From Cordilura impudica (Eukaryota; Arthropoda; Insecta; Diptera; Scathophagidae): a stretch of 64,000 nucleotides of DNA. A program made the position numbers and the translations under genes. This document shows positions 46,348-57,961 of the stretch, piece after piece (positions within the stretch are counted from its first letter, which is position 1; every line of letters begins with the position of its first letter). The DNA is taken from assembly GCA_963682025.1 (NCBI GenBank), contig OY821518.1:238022204-238086203 (forward strand), in the 5' to 3' direction. The notes below the pieces were generated by a model, which did no database searches, was not told the DNA's origin, and saw nothing but the letters and a program-made list of their open reading frames with translations.

Positions 46348-46696
46348 TTACTGTGTCTTGTTGTAATGGAAAATCGCATTTAATAAATAAATACAAATAC
46401 AAACACAAAAAGAGTCGAAGATAATTCACGCTTACGCTTAAAAACTGATTTATTGAAAAAAAAAAAACACCAACAAATTGTACATAAATAAAGTAAGTAT
46501 GACTCGAAAATGAATCGAAACAGATATAAAAGCGAGCCACAAAAGACTCTTCAAGAAGAGTCGCGGATAGGGTACCATTTTCTCCCGAGCAAATAGTCTT
46601 TTATGATTCGAGAATGAGCGCATATATGATTGCTTTAATCGCGCAAAGGAGTTGAAAAAGACTAGAATGTGATCATTAGTTGCAGAAAATGCTAGC
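46348..46696. other. Unassigned sequence with a TATA-like and hairpin motif
   Basis: GATATAAAAGCGAGCC near 46521 is followed about 20 bp later by GACTCTTCAAGAAGAGTC, a palindrome-like motif. This could be a core promoter by chance. No transcript unit can be shown. Confidence 0.3.
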
Positions 46697-46868
46697 TGGG
46701 ATGTGTGTGTTTATTATATTTGTTAATGTGTTTGTGTTATTGTGTTGCGTTTGTTTTCTTAATTTCAAATGAGTTGAATTGTGAAGCATACCTTTAGGGT
46801 CTTTATTAAATGAAAAAATAAAATTTCCTAGAATTTGCACTCGAATTTCGAGTGCTGGAATCTGCTAG
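46697..46868 (+). mobile_element. Short non-autonomous Helitron, family D, 3' half with hairpin
   Basis: Shows the cleanest 3' end of the family: the hairpin GCACTCGAATTTCGAGTGC, then TGGAATCTG, then CTAG|T. The 5' half is lost. Confidence 0.75.
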
Positions 46869-47212
46869 TAATCATTTATTAGTTTGTGCTGGTATGTGTA
46901 ACTAATAAAGCAACTTGATCTACAACCACATTTAATTATACCGATAGACTCGGAATGACTTTCTGTGTCAATTTTTGTCCTTTCGTCCATCTATCAATGT
47001 AAACAGTTATATTTGAACTAAATGAATATATTTAAATGTATTTTAACTAAAAGAATGTTGACGAAAAATCCAAGAAAAATTAAAGGATATTTTAGGTGAT
47101 AAAAAAATATATACTATTTAAGCCATGCTGCTGCGTTAGAGAGTCAGTGATTGGGTTAAAATTACATTTATGACATTTTGTACCTGAACTTTGAATCTGC
47201 CTGGGGTCTAAT
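46869..47212. other. Family A scrap and unassigned sequence
   Basis: 46890-47010 resembles family A (TTTAATTATACCGATAGACT, then TTCTGTGTCAATTTTTGTCC). The rest is featureless up to the terminal repeat at 47213. Confidence 0.45.
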
Positions 47213-47394
47213 CGTCGCATTCGTGATCGAGTAAGCTTTCGTATCGAATGAAATTTCGAAACGTATCGAATAGCCTAATCACGGCATACGATTAGAATCG
47301 AAACGAAATCTAATAAAAATTGTAAAAGATTTATTTTTAATGTAAATAAAGAAAAACACATGTTTAATGAAAATGAATTGAAATCTTAGAAATT

Positions 47395-49340
47395 TTTTTT
47401 TTTTTTTATTTTATTTATTAGTAATAAAAATACTTTAAATATTTAAAAACATTACATAAATTCATATTACATTAGTTATAAGTTCTATATAAATAAATTG
47501 TATTTTACTACATTTGTACATTTTTTTCTAAATACATTGTAATCTCTTTCAAGTTTCATATTGTTTGGTAAATCATTGAATAGTTTGAAGCCTTTATAAA
47601 AATGGGATCTTTGCATATGTGTTGTCATGACCCTTTGGATTCGAAAATCTTCAGTATTTCTTAGTGCATACAGTTGTACTTCTCCAACATATTTAATTTG
47701 ATCGCATAGATATTCTGGGGCATCACCTTGTTTCATTTTTTTAATAAAAATTAAAGTGTTGAATTTCAGTCTTTGATTTATATTTAACCATTTTAGTTCT
47801 CTAAGCATTTCGATGATGTGTTTATATCGATTGCATTTTAGTATAACCCTCATTGCTTTGTTTTGTAGTTTTTGCATTCTTTCTACCTGACTATCAATAC
47901 AGCAAGTATATATTATTGTCGATCCGTATTCAAAATGTGGTTTAATTATTGTATTATAAATATTTATTGCAGTTGTTTTTTGATATTTTATTTCGTATTC
48001 TTTTAAAAAATCCGATTTTTTTCCCGATTTTTTTACAAGTATAGTCTATGTGTTCTTTAAATTTTAAGTCTTTACCTATTATATATCCGAGATATTTTAT
48101 GTGTTCAACCTTTTCTATTATTTTATCGTTAATTTTAAATATTGCTCAGTGTTCATATTTATTTCAATTATTTTTGTTTTATTTTCGTTTAGTTTTAGTT
48201 TATTCATTTTTAAGCAGGTATTAATTTTATTGATGTCATGGTACATATTTGCTCTGCAACTTTCATCATCATCTCCTTCCGTGTATATTAATGTATCACC
48301 TGCGTATAGGACCATTTCACTTCTATCTAATACCTTTGGCATATCATTAATATATATAATAAATAAGAGAGCTCCCAAAATTGAGCCTTGTGGTACACCG
48401 AAATCATTTTCTATTTCAGTTGATAAAACATTATTAACTTTAGTTATTTGCTTCCTATTTTTCAAATACGACTCGAACCAATTTAATTCCGTACCTTGTA
48501 TTCCATACATATAGAGTTTTTTCACTATAATTTGCCTGTCGATTGTTTCAAAGGCTCGTTTAAAATCTAAAAAAATTGCCATCACTTTTTTTGTTTTGTC
48601 TATATTTTTCCATTTGCTTATTACATAATTTACAGTCGTTTCACATGAGTATTTTTTACGGAATCCTTATTGGTACTTTGACAATATAGAGTTTTCTTCA
48701 ATATATTTTTCTAATTGTTCCTTGACAACTTTTTCCAAAATTTTTTCACAGGTTTTTAATGTGTTTATTGTGTTTATTTGTTTTTGTTACTTTTTCAATT
48801 GGTGTTATCATAGTTACTTTCCAATTTTCAGGGAATTCACCTGTCTCTAGCGATTTATTTATAATTTTTAATATTGATTCTCCTGTTACGTTCCAGTTAT
48901 CAAGAATGATTTTATTAGATATTTTATCACAGTCAGTTTTATTTTTCATATGTATAATTATATTCTTAAGTTCTAAAATGTTTATTGCACAGAATTTGAA
49001 TTGTTGGTTTATCACAGTTATTTGGTTTTCATATTGCTCATATTCTATAGAATCTCTTATTAATTTAATACTATCTACAAAATAATTATTGAATTGACTA
49101 GCAATTTCTATATTATCCATATATCCTCTTTGGTTATATATCACAGTTTTTATCACATTATGGTTTTTTTTTAATTACTAGATCTTTGATCTCTCTCCAC
49201 ATTTGTTTTTGATCACCCGCATTGTTAATTTTATTATTAATGTATTTATTTTTTTCGTTTTCGATTTTCACTTTATATAAATTTCTTATTGTTTTGTAAT
49301 TGCTCCATGCCTGATTTGTATTTTCCAATTTTCAAATTGT
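47395..49340 (-). pseudogene. Decayed LINE reverse transcriptase
   Basis: Three coding pieces in different frames on minus. 49340-48746 contains WREIKDLV, CDKISNKIILDNWNVTGESI and GEFPENWKVTMITPIEK. 48585-48118 contains AIFLDFKRAFETIDR, FGVPQGSILGALLFIIYIND and MVLYAGDTLIY. 47877-47485 contains the C-terminal HIIEMLRELKWLNINQRLKF and FNDLPNNMK. It ends in an A-rich tail at about 47395-47412. The catalytic YADD reads YAGD, so even the joined protein would be inactive. The Jockey/CR1-like group is likely. It lies wholly inside the TIR element and probably inserted into it. Confidence 0.8.
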
Positions 49341-49469
49341 GGTTTTAAAGACAGTGGTTTTAAAGCAATTTGAACTACGTAAATATACGCTTTTAAATTA
49401 AATAATATTAATAAAATAAAATGTTTCTAAAATAAAATATACTTCACGTATTGAATATGAATTTAAAAG

Positions 49470-50442
49470 TTAAAATATCAATTTTGATAAAAAAAAATTG
49501 AGCTTGTATTTCTTCGACAGATAACCATTTTCCTCTAGCATTTCTAGTTCAACTGATTTTATTTCATAATCAATCTTTTTTATTGAAATATTAGCAACAT
49601 GTTCTTCTTCCTTTAATTTTAACGATCTTTCATTTATATTCAATAGCCGATCAAGCTTACAGTTTATGCTTCGTTGGGAATCTTCATATTTTTCGATGTG
49701 ACACCTTAGAAGGTCTAATTTAAATTCACGTTCAGTAACTTTTTTTGCTTTTATAATGGGTTCCTTCTCTACTGCCTCAGGTTCATTTATATTTTCGTCG
49801 TCTTCCTCATCTAACATATCATTAAATGCTTTTTCGATATCATCAGCACAAATTTGTTTCGTAGTTTTAGAAGAACCAAAAGATTTGTTCGATGAAAGAC
49901 CATCACCAGAAACTCTTATACCGGCAGCCTGAAGAATTTGTTCTTCTCTTTTTGGATGCCTTATTGAATGACAGCTTTTTTTGACATTGTGTTTTTGGTC
50001 GGCATAAACCTAGAAAAATGTATCTATGTACGTATAATTGGAACACTTAAAAAACACCTCAAAATTATTGTACCTTTCTCCACATTTTTCATCTTTAACT
50101 GGAGGGCCAAACTTATTTAGTTGTATTGTAAGCTGATCCCATAATCGCTTTGAAACAGCTTTTCTCTGGTCACAATTAGGTAAAATATTTTTTGCCAAAT
50201 TTGGGTGCTCAATCATAAATTCAGCCATGAGTTCCTTTTGTTTGCCATTTATTTTAAATATATTTGCCCTGAAAATTTTTAATTAGATTTTTGAAATTTT
50301 AATTTATCAAGTGATTAATATTACTTAAATTTTAAGACCTTTTAGTTATTATTTTATATATCCCGCTTTTATTTTTTCGCTTGTTGTTCTCAAGAAGTTT
50401 AACACTTTTGTTTACGATTGACTTTGTCGTATCGAATGACAT
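49470..50442 (-). CDS. Myb/SANT-like (zeste-type) DNA-binding protein, three exons
   Basis: I predict exons 50442-50339, 50268-50058 and 50009-49470 with GT-AG introns of 70 and 48 bp. The phases fit (exon 1 ends after two bases of an Arg codon; exon 2 ends on a codon), giving 284 residues. Exons 1-2 encode a trihelical Myb/SANT-like domain of the zeste type: KQKELMAEFMIEHPNLAK, RKAVSKRLWDQLTIQLN, FGPPVKDEK, continuing after the splice with VYADQKHNVKKS. The middle has an acidic stretch (DMLDEEDDENINEPEAVEKE). The C-terminus from about 200 is a predicted coiled coil (KLKEEEHVANISIKKIDYEI). Such proteins bind DNA in the nucleus and are often transposon-encoded in arthropods. No disabling change is visible, in contrast to the dead LINE beside it. 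Confidence 0.75.
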
Positions 50443-50590
50443 TTAGAAAGAAAACACTCGATCGATCGCTCGTTATCGTATGCCATCATCTCAAATTTCG
50501 ATACTACTTACACGATAGCGAATGCCGTGATTTCAAAATGAAAAATTTCGATCAAATTCACTCGATCACGTATGCGACGATTAGACCCCT

Positions 50591-52161
50591 GTTTTTCACT
50601 GTTTTTAGAGTTGCCATATTTTATAACAACAAATTTAAGCAGGAAATTTAATATCGCTTTTAGCTCGAAAACTAAAAATGGTTGACGTTATGTCCTATTG
50701 CCAATATAAATCGAATACCTTATGTCTCAAAAATTAAGCGTCGTACACGAAAATGGTTGACATTTTAACCCATAGCCATAACACCTCATATGAATTGGAG
50801 AATACGTAAAATTTTTATAATTATTTTATATACACAAATCAAAATAGTAAAAGAAATAATAAAATAAATTAATTCCTAATAAAAATTTCGTATATATTAA
50901 ACGAGCACCTTAGGTGCTCTACAAATACGAATAGTTTATAATATTGACATCCGACATTCTCAATCAAATTTGCGGTATGCTCACATTCTACAAATATACA
51001 AGAGGAACATAACCATAAGAAAAGCATCAATCATGCCGAGGGAGGTTATAACCTCGCAATTAAATTATTTTGATATTAAAAAATGATTTTTTCAAATGAA
51101 TTATTGCGTAAGAAATTATTCTGTTGGTGCTTTGATGAAAGGAAAAAGATTAAAAACATTCCGTCTTTGCATAAAACTTTACTTTTAACCAAATACGCTA
51201 ATGTTTTTGCTTGTACACTAGGGTAGCCCTTCATTATATGGAGCAAAAAAAGTGTTCGGTCGCACCCCCTAGAAATATGCGAATAGCAAAAAACTGAGAT
51301 ATACAAAGTTTTGGACCAATCGAAAAGCATTTAGAGGTGGCTCAACGTGATTGAAAATTTCAAGTGTGTTTTATATGCGGAAAATATGACTTTTTTCAGA
51401 TTTTACAAAAATTTCGTTCTTTAGTTTAATTTTTCCGACAAATTGTTATATAATACGGGATAAGTATTAAATTATCTTTTCAAAAAACTATAAAACTTCA
51501 AAAACGAATAAAAACTCGCCAAGAAATAGCAAATGCCCCAGACCACTTTTGTACCAAAAAAAACTACGTCATATAATTTGATGGCATTTTTTTCAATTTT
51601 GAGAATCTGATTAATTAATTTTTATTTTTTTCGGTCCCTATACTTATAAGTTCTCAGATATGAAGTATTGTTTTATTACCACATTGTTAACCAATTGCGC
51701 ATCGAGACCGAAGATGGGAAATTTATTTGATAAAATTTTGAAAACTCCTTTTTCAAGTTTTAAAAAATTTTCTTAAACAAAATTTTAAAAAATGAATCTC
51801 ACACTTTAAAGTTTTGTTAGATACATGTTACAGATTAACTTTATGAATTTTTAAGTAAATCCATATGCCAGAATTTTTTTGACATGGATTTTATTTTTGC
51901 GGATTTCGAGAAAAATGGAATTTTTGTAAAATATTCTGTAAATGTACTCTTTCTAAATACTTTGTCACTTTTCTACTTTTAAATGTTATATTTTATTTTA
52001 ATAGCCCAGGGATTCGGAAAAAAATAATATGACCCGATTAACCCTTTTGTAATTGGGGTCACATATGACCCCAAGCTAATAAAAGACAATTTATTCAAAA
52101 AATTTAAATAGTGTGTAAGTGCTGTTGAATTTTTAGATGCGTCGCTTAAAATATAATAACG
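50591..52161. other. Long stretch without recognised genes
   Basis: Mostly AT-rich. Small hairpins are GAGCACCTTAGGTGCTC near 50904 and GGGGTCACATATGACCCC near 52056. I found no family match on either strand. Confidence 0.5.
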
Positions 52162-52646
52162 ATCTGAAACTTGGCCCATAGTCTCGTTGTGAAAAAAGAT
52201 TAATTTTGGGGTAGTCACGCACAGTCACGAACAGTCACGGAGTGATCTGAATGTCATTTCCCCTCATCCGATCCATCTGAAACATGGTTCATACACTTGC
52301 TGTGAAAAAAGATCAACTTTGACTTAGTCACGCACAGTCACGCATGGTCACACACAGTCACGGAGAGACTTAAAACGGATTTCGCCTCATCCAATCATTC
52401 TGAAACTTGGTCCATACACTTGCTGTGAAAAAATATTAACTTCGACATAGTCACGCATAGTCACGCACAGTTACGGAGTGATCTAAATGCCATTTCCCCT
52501 CATCCAGTCCATCTGAAACTTGGCCCATACACTTGCTGTGAAAAAAAGATTAATTTTGACTTAGTCACGCACAGTCACACATGGTCACGGACAGTCACAG
52601 AGAGACTTAAAACTGATTTCGCCTCATCCAATCGGTCTCGACCGAC
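52162..52646 (+). repeat. 123-bp minisatellite joined to a DINE-like 3' terminus
   Basis: Four units (CTGAAAC at 52164, 52277, 52400, 52513; spacings 113, 123, 113) of the repeat seen at 28990-29240. The array passes directly at about 52632 into GGTCTCGACCGACTATAATT, the family A hairpin and 3' end. So the minisatellite is the internal part of a DINE-type element. Confidence 0.85.
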
Positions 52647-52857
52647 TATAATTTTCTTCATTCATTGTCAGGCAGTTGCCAAGTAAAGATCTCTTTTACT
52701 CTCACGGTTGCTGTGCTTTACATCAATAACAAAAAACTTTAGTGTGTGTTTTTCAATCTTCTTTCTTTTTTACTTTTTGGTTAAATTTTTAAAGACTTTC
52801 TTACTAATCGGAGTTTTAAACATAATTGTTTACAAATACAAATATTAATAATTTATA

Positions 52858-54093
52858 ATGAACGGGGTAGATCCCCCGTTCCACAATAGGTTCAGGGACC
52901 TTGATCCCACATTGGACAAACCACCTAAAACATCCAAAAACAAGCGATACCGCATGGATGAATTTGTAGATCTGCCACAGTCATCTATAAATTCTGAGGA
53001 TCACATACCACGTTATCTGGTTGCTTCTACACTACCCAACAATGAAGGCAAAGAAAACACACATAAGCCTTTATCTTCTCACAACATCTTCCAAATTGAT
53101 AAAGGCCTTAATTACATCAGCAAAGATTATCTTGAAGTGAAAGAGATGAGAAGCGGGGATTTAATGATAAAAACACCAAACTTAAAGACAGCGCTTAAAT
53201 TTGTTAATGCCAAACATATTGATGTCGTTGCTGTTAAAATTGAATTTCACAAGTCTCTTAATACATCTCAGGGAAGAATTTTTTCCAGAAAAATCATAGA
53301 TATTTCAGAGAAAGAACTATTGCAGGCTTTATCACCTCAAAAAGTTGTTGACATCCAAAAAATTACCAAACTTGTAAATGGTGAACGTGTTCCTACTGGG
53401 GCAGCAGTTGTCACATTTGACTTAATCCGTCGTCCCGAAACATTGAAATTGGGGTCGGAAAGAGTTCGTGTTGATGAACACATTTCCAATCCAATGAGAT
53501 GTTCCAATTGCCAAAAACTTGTCCATACTAAGAAATTTTGCAAAAGAGTTGAAATGTGTAAAATATGCGGATATTTATCCCCATATGAGAACTGCACAAG
53601 AATTTTTTGTCTTAATTGTGAAGTTGACACTCACCCCTCAAACGACACTAACTGCCCCAGTTTTTTAAAACATAAGTCAATAAATAAAATAAAAGCAGAT
53701 CGCAGGTGCACTGCACGTGATGCTTGGAAAATATACAATGACAATCCTTCTATGCATACTATCCAGCCTTTAAAAAAAAAAAAAACTCAAACTTACGCAG
53801 AAACCTTACGTAATGAAAACCTGATTACTTATCAAAACGCCGGCTTAGATGATAAACAGAAAAATCTTACGACGAATGATCAAAACAAAACCCCCAAATT
53901 AAACCTAAATTCAAACACTACAACAACAACAACACAAATTACTAAAATACCAGAAACAACAGCTAAATTTACTAAAAACAATACACACACCACCCCCCCC
54001 CCCAACAACACAAATTACAAAATTCAATATATCAAATTTAACAACCAGAAATCTACCAACATTAACCCCAAAACATCAACAATAAGATACTGA
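52858..54093 (+). CDS. ORF1 (gag-like nucleic-acid-binding protein) of the I-like element
   Basis: 411 intact codons. The first ~200 residues form the region typical of insect LINE gag proteins (GLNYISKDYLEVKEMRSGDL). Three cysteine knuckles follow at about 215-270: CSNCQKLVHTKKFC (perfect CCHC), CKICGYLSPYENC, and CLNCEVDTHPSNDTNC. The C-terminus is Thr/Asn-rich and probably disordered. The role in the family is to coat the RNA and take it back to chromosomes. ORF1 looks whole; ORF2 downstream is broken. Confidence 0.85.
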   Translation: MNGVDPPFHNRFRDLDPTLDKPPKTSKNKRYRMDEFVDLPQSSINSEDHIPRYLVASTLPNNEGKENTHKPLSSHNIFQIDKGLNYISKDYLEVKEMRSGDLMIKTPNLKTALKFVNAKHIDVVAVKIEFHKSLNTSQGRIFSRKIIDISEKELLQALSPQKVVDIQKITKLVNGERVPTGAAVVTFDLIRRPETLKLGSERVRVDEHISNPMRCSNCQKLVHTKKFCKRVEMCKICGYLSPYENCTRIFCLNCEVDTHPSNDTNCPSFLKHKSINKIKADRRCTARDAWKIYNDNPSMHTIQPLKKKKTQTYAETLRNENLITYQNAGLDDKQKNLTTNDQNKTPKLNLNSNTTTTTTQITKIPETTAKFTKNNTHTTPPPNNTNYKIQYIKFNNQKSTNINPKTSTIRY

Positions 54094-54298
54094 ACCTCGA
54101 ACGGATGAAGCAGTCATCTTAGCAAATATTGACCTAACTACTGATAATGATGACCAAGAAATGACAGTTTGTTATGTTACAAATAATAATAGTTAAAGCA
54201 GGCAGTCTGACCCAACAACAAACATTTTAAATAATAGTGGATCTTCCGACATGGAAGACCGCACTATGTGATTTTTGTTTTTCTTTTAATATTTTAAT

Positions 54299-57200
54299 AT
54301 GGATATCGGTTGGAACATTAATATATTACAGTGGAATATACAAAGTTTTTTCATCCACAAATACGCCCTAGAAGTTATAGTTTCCAAACATAAGCCAAAT
54401 ATAATCGCTCTACAGGAAACACACATCATCAACAGGAACCTTAATTTGCTTCACCTCCCCGGCTATAATATCTTTCACCACAATAAGGATTACAACTATG
54501 CAAACGCAGGAATAGCATTGTTAATCCTAAAATCCATTAATGTTACCCAACATAAACACCTTCTTTTTCAAACAGTCACAATGAAAGGCATGTCACAAAT
54601 ATTTACAAAGAGGGCGATATTCACTCACTGCGAGCAACGTTAATTTCATCAACACCTCTACAAACGGATACCACCTAGTAATCGGTGATTTTAACTCGTC
54701 AAATCCACTGTGGGGTTCAAATACCATATCACCGAGCGGTTCAATATGGGAAAAATTTACAGATGATCGCAATCTAGTAATTTTAAATAATGGTTCACCT
54801 ACCTTACTCAACACAAGGCATACACTCACTACAGTTGACGTATCAAAGGCTAGCATAGACCTTGCGCCAAGTTTATGTTGGGCAACGTTGGCACTACCAG
54901 AAGTAGGTGATCACTTCCCTATTATTATTAAAAACAATATTACCACTTTCAAAAAACAATTTACTCCTTTGTTTCGCGTTAAACATGCTAATTGGACTAA
55001 GTTTAAAAAGAAGGTTACTATTTCTCTAGAAGATTTTGAAGAATCCTCCAATATAAACGGGGAAGCAGCTCAATTTAAGAGAATACTACGAAAATCTGCC
55101 AATGAATCCATCCCTATCTCTATAAAACCAAATGATAAAAATAACCCGATCTGTTTCAATTCGGAAATAGCAAAACTAACTAGACTTAAACAAATTGCTT
55201 GGGCTACTTTTAGAAGAAATAGATGTATAATAAATGGAATTAATTTTAGAGAAGCTTGTGCTAAAGTCAAACGGGAATGTAGAATTGCAAAAAGTCTCAC
55301 ATGGAAAAACTTTTTAAACAGCTTAAACCCAATGATGGATAGTAAGGCATTATGGACTAAAATCAAAAACATCAGATCAGAGAGATTATCTAATTTCCCA
55401 ACTATATATATTAGAGACACCGTTGTACAGCACCCCAAAAATATTGCTAAAGAATTTGCAGAACACTGGTCCTCAATTAGTTCAGATAGTATGTTAAAAC
55501 CCGAAATCCTGGAAGAAAAAAGAAATACCCAATTTAATCACACAGTGGCGAATGAACTTCCACTTATTTGTTATGATGTAAATACATCTGAATTGGATTC
55601 AATTCTCATGAATGCGAAAGGCACTACGTCTTCCATTGACAAAATAACATACACCATGATAAAATTTTCCCCAACAATATTTAAAAATCGATTATGTAAA
55701 TTGTATAGCAAAATTTTAAATACTGGTATATTTCCACATGACTGGAAGTTGGCAACTTTATCTCCAATACTCAAACCTGGCAAAAGTCCCAATCAACTAG
55801 AAGGATATCGACCCATCTCTCTCCTACCAGTTTTATCGAAAGTACTTGAGAAAATTATAGCTACGAGATTCTGGAAACTCACTAAACAACATTTTTCTCC
55901 GAATCAACATGCTTTCCTCCCTAAACATGGGGTCCATACCTAATGTCATCAACTGGAAGATCAACTGAAAAAAAACTTGGCCAAAAGAATACATAGTGCA
56001 GTGCTTTCTGAAGACATAGAGAAAGCTTTTGACCGTGTGGTATATACATTTATCCTTAGAGAATTAGAAGAATGGGGAATTCCAAAACAAACTCAAAAGC
56101 TCATTAAATCTTTTCTGTCTAACCGGAAAGTAATCGTAAAAATTGACGGCTATTATTCTCAAGTGCGCCCTATAGATAATGGAGTCCCTCAAGGATCACC
56201 TCTATCTGTCGCTTTGTTCGTCATTTACATAAACTCTTTGGCCAAATCACTTGATAATCTAAATGTTGCTGATTACATTAGCATATATGCCGACAGTATT
56301 TTTGCGATTGTTTCTGGGACTCCTATAGATGTCAATAATAAAATAAAAAGTATAAACGTCACAGTTCAACAATGGGCTACTTCTAGTGGCGCTACTATTC
56401 CAGTAAACAAAGCGGAAATTCTGCATGTTTGTAGAAAAAAAAACTGTTGTCCTCCTCCAATTATTATTGATGGCTCACAACTTCAATACAAAAAGAGAAT
56501 GAGAATTTTGGGGATTATTTTTACAAAAAATCTCCTTTGGAACGAACACATCAAAAGATTAATTGCAAAGATGAGCAAAATAAATAATTTGCTAAAACTA
56601 ATCTGTTCTAGGAAAAAAGGCCCACATATAGAAACAGCTATAGATATCTGTAAAGCACTTGTTTACGGTCTAATTCAACATGGAATTACAGTATATGGAT
56701 GGACCTCGAAACAACATAAATAAGTTGAATGCTTCTATTAACAACTGCTTCCGAACAGCCTATTGAGGCCCTCAGAATTGAAACCAGATCTGCTGATTTT
56801 CGAACAACATTAGAAAAGATTGCTGTTAACCTTTCATCACGGTCAATCACCGACCCGGAAGAGGGCCTACACCGTAACTTTTGGCATTACTTAAACTTAT
56901 CGTCATACAAGTATAAATGCTCCGTCAATAGTATAATTCTATTTCTAAAAACAAATCACATACCTATCCCACATAAACCTGAACATATAATATCGCGAAA
57001 AATTACAGCCAGTGTTGATGCTGAACTTGCTGTGTTTAACAAAACTAAAACCAGTTCGATTTGTTTTAAAACCATGTTCGCCGAAAAGAAAACAAAAATT
57101 TCACCTGATCTTTTGCTATACACAGATGGCTCCTTCCAAAATGGTGCGACTTCGTATGCCGTGATAGAACACATATCAACATCTGGCTATTCTATTATTA

Positions 57201-57763
57201 AACAGGATATTCTACCAATGTTCACGGGAATCTTTACAGCCGAACTTACCGCCATTAGCATTGCGGTGAAATATGCCACTCAACAAAAACGCAAAACAAC
57301 GCTTATATGTACAGATAGTTTAAGCGCTATTACCGCACTTTCCAAAAACAAAAAGGGTGTTTTTAACAATATTTTAATGAATCCCAACACAGACCACCAT
57401 ATCACTATACTATGGATACCAGCACACATAGGTATACAAGGCAATGAATGTGCTGATATGGCCGCTAAGCAAGCACCCTTAATATATGAAGTACCTTGTC
57501 TTCCCTATATAATTACTAACCCATATAAAGCGCTGCATAAAAGAAATCAAAGTCAACATTGGCGAGAATCATATTGTTTCTTAAGACAACATAACCACAC
57601 CATCAATAGACCTAAATACCACGCTATCCTCAGCAGAGATGATTGCATTACAATTGCTCGTATGAGGGTTGGAAAAACTTTATTCAACACCAAACACCTT
57701 TTTGAACATACAGATCCAGCAAGTTGCAACCTGTGTCATACAGTGTTAGACATCGAAGACTGA
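54299..57763 (+). pseudogene. ORF2 of the I-like element: endonuclease, RT, RNase H; broken
   Basis: APE endonuclease starts at 54299 (INILQWNIQS, IALQETHI). The frame then shifts near 54600-54640 and continues with YHLVIGDFNSSNPLWGS and EVGDHFPII. RT: KLATLSPILKPGKSPNQLEG, YRPISLLPVLSKVLEKI, a TAA at 55941, then SEDIEKAFDRV, DNGVPQGSPLSVALFVIYIN and IYADSIFAI, where the second catalytic Asp is replaced by Ser. After another frame change near 56723 the RNase H domain is intact in its key residues: YTDGSF, FTAELTAI, CTDSLSAI and GNECADMAA. Two frame changes, one stop and the YADS change make it inactive. Confidence 0.85.
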
Positions 57764-57961
57764 TCACCCTCTTATAGAAGTGTTAGACTGTTCAAACCTT
57801 TCCAAAGTTAAAATAGTAAAAGAATGTTTAGTTAAACAAAACATCACTGAAATCTAAGTCAATATTCGCGCATTATGGTCTTAGAAACCTTGCGCCTTTA
57901 ATTTTTTATAAATTAATTTGTAAAATATTTTAGAAATAAATAAATAAAATATAATTTTCTT

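Larger units (their letters stand above)
47213..50590 (-). mobile_element. TIR element carrying a Myb/SANT gene (possibly Harbinger-related)
   Basis: The ends are inverted copies over about 30 bp with one mismatch, starting GGGGTCTAATCGTCGCAT at 47213 and, on minus, at 50590. Further subterminal inverted blocks (ATCACGGCAT near 47278 and on minus near 50525) strengthen the match. Inside are an intact-looking spliced gene near the right end and a decayed LINE. No transposase of its own is seen. Myb/SANT proteins accompany Harbinger transposases, which suggests that superfamily, but a 3-bp target duplication is not evident (CCT left, TGT right). Confidence 0.65.
52659..57949 (+). mobile_element. 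I-like non-LTR retrotransposon, full length but inactivated
   Basis: A 12-bp target duplication, TATAATTTTCTT, lies at 52647-52658 and 57950-57961. The 5.29-kb element has a ~200-bp 5' UTR, a gag-like ORF1, ORF2 with endonuclease, reverse transcriptase and RNase H, and a TAA-rich 3' end (GAAATAAATAAATAAAAT). The target was the 3' terminus of a DINE-like element. RNase H plus TAA-type ending fits the I clade or close relatives. Confidence 0.85.

Noticed and set aside
46521..46560. TATA-like box followed by a heat-shock-element-like palindrome
   Set aside because: No transcript or ORF can be tied to it; short motifs of this kind are expected by chance in 64 kb.
47213..50590. Firm assignment of the Myb/SANT element to PIF/Harbinger
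   Set aside because: No Harbinger transposase and no clear 3-bp target duplication; I keep it only as a suggestion.
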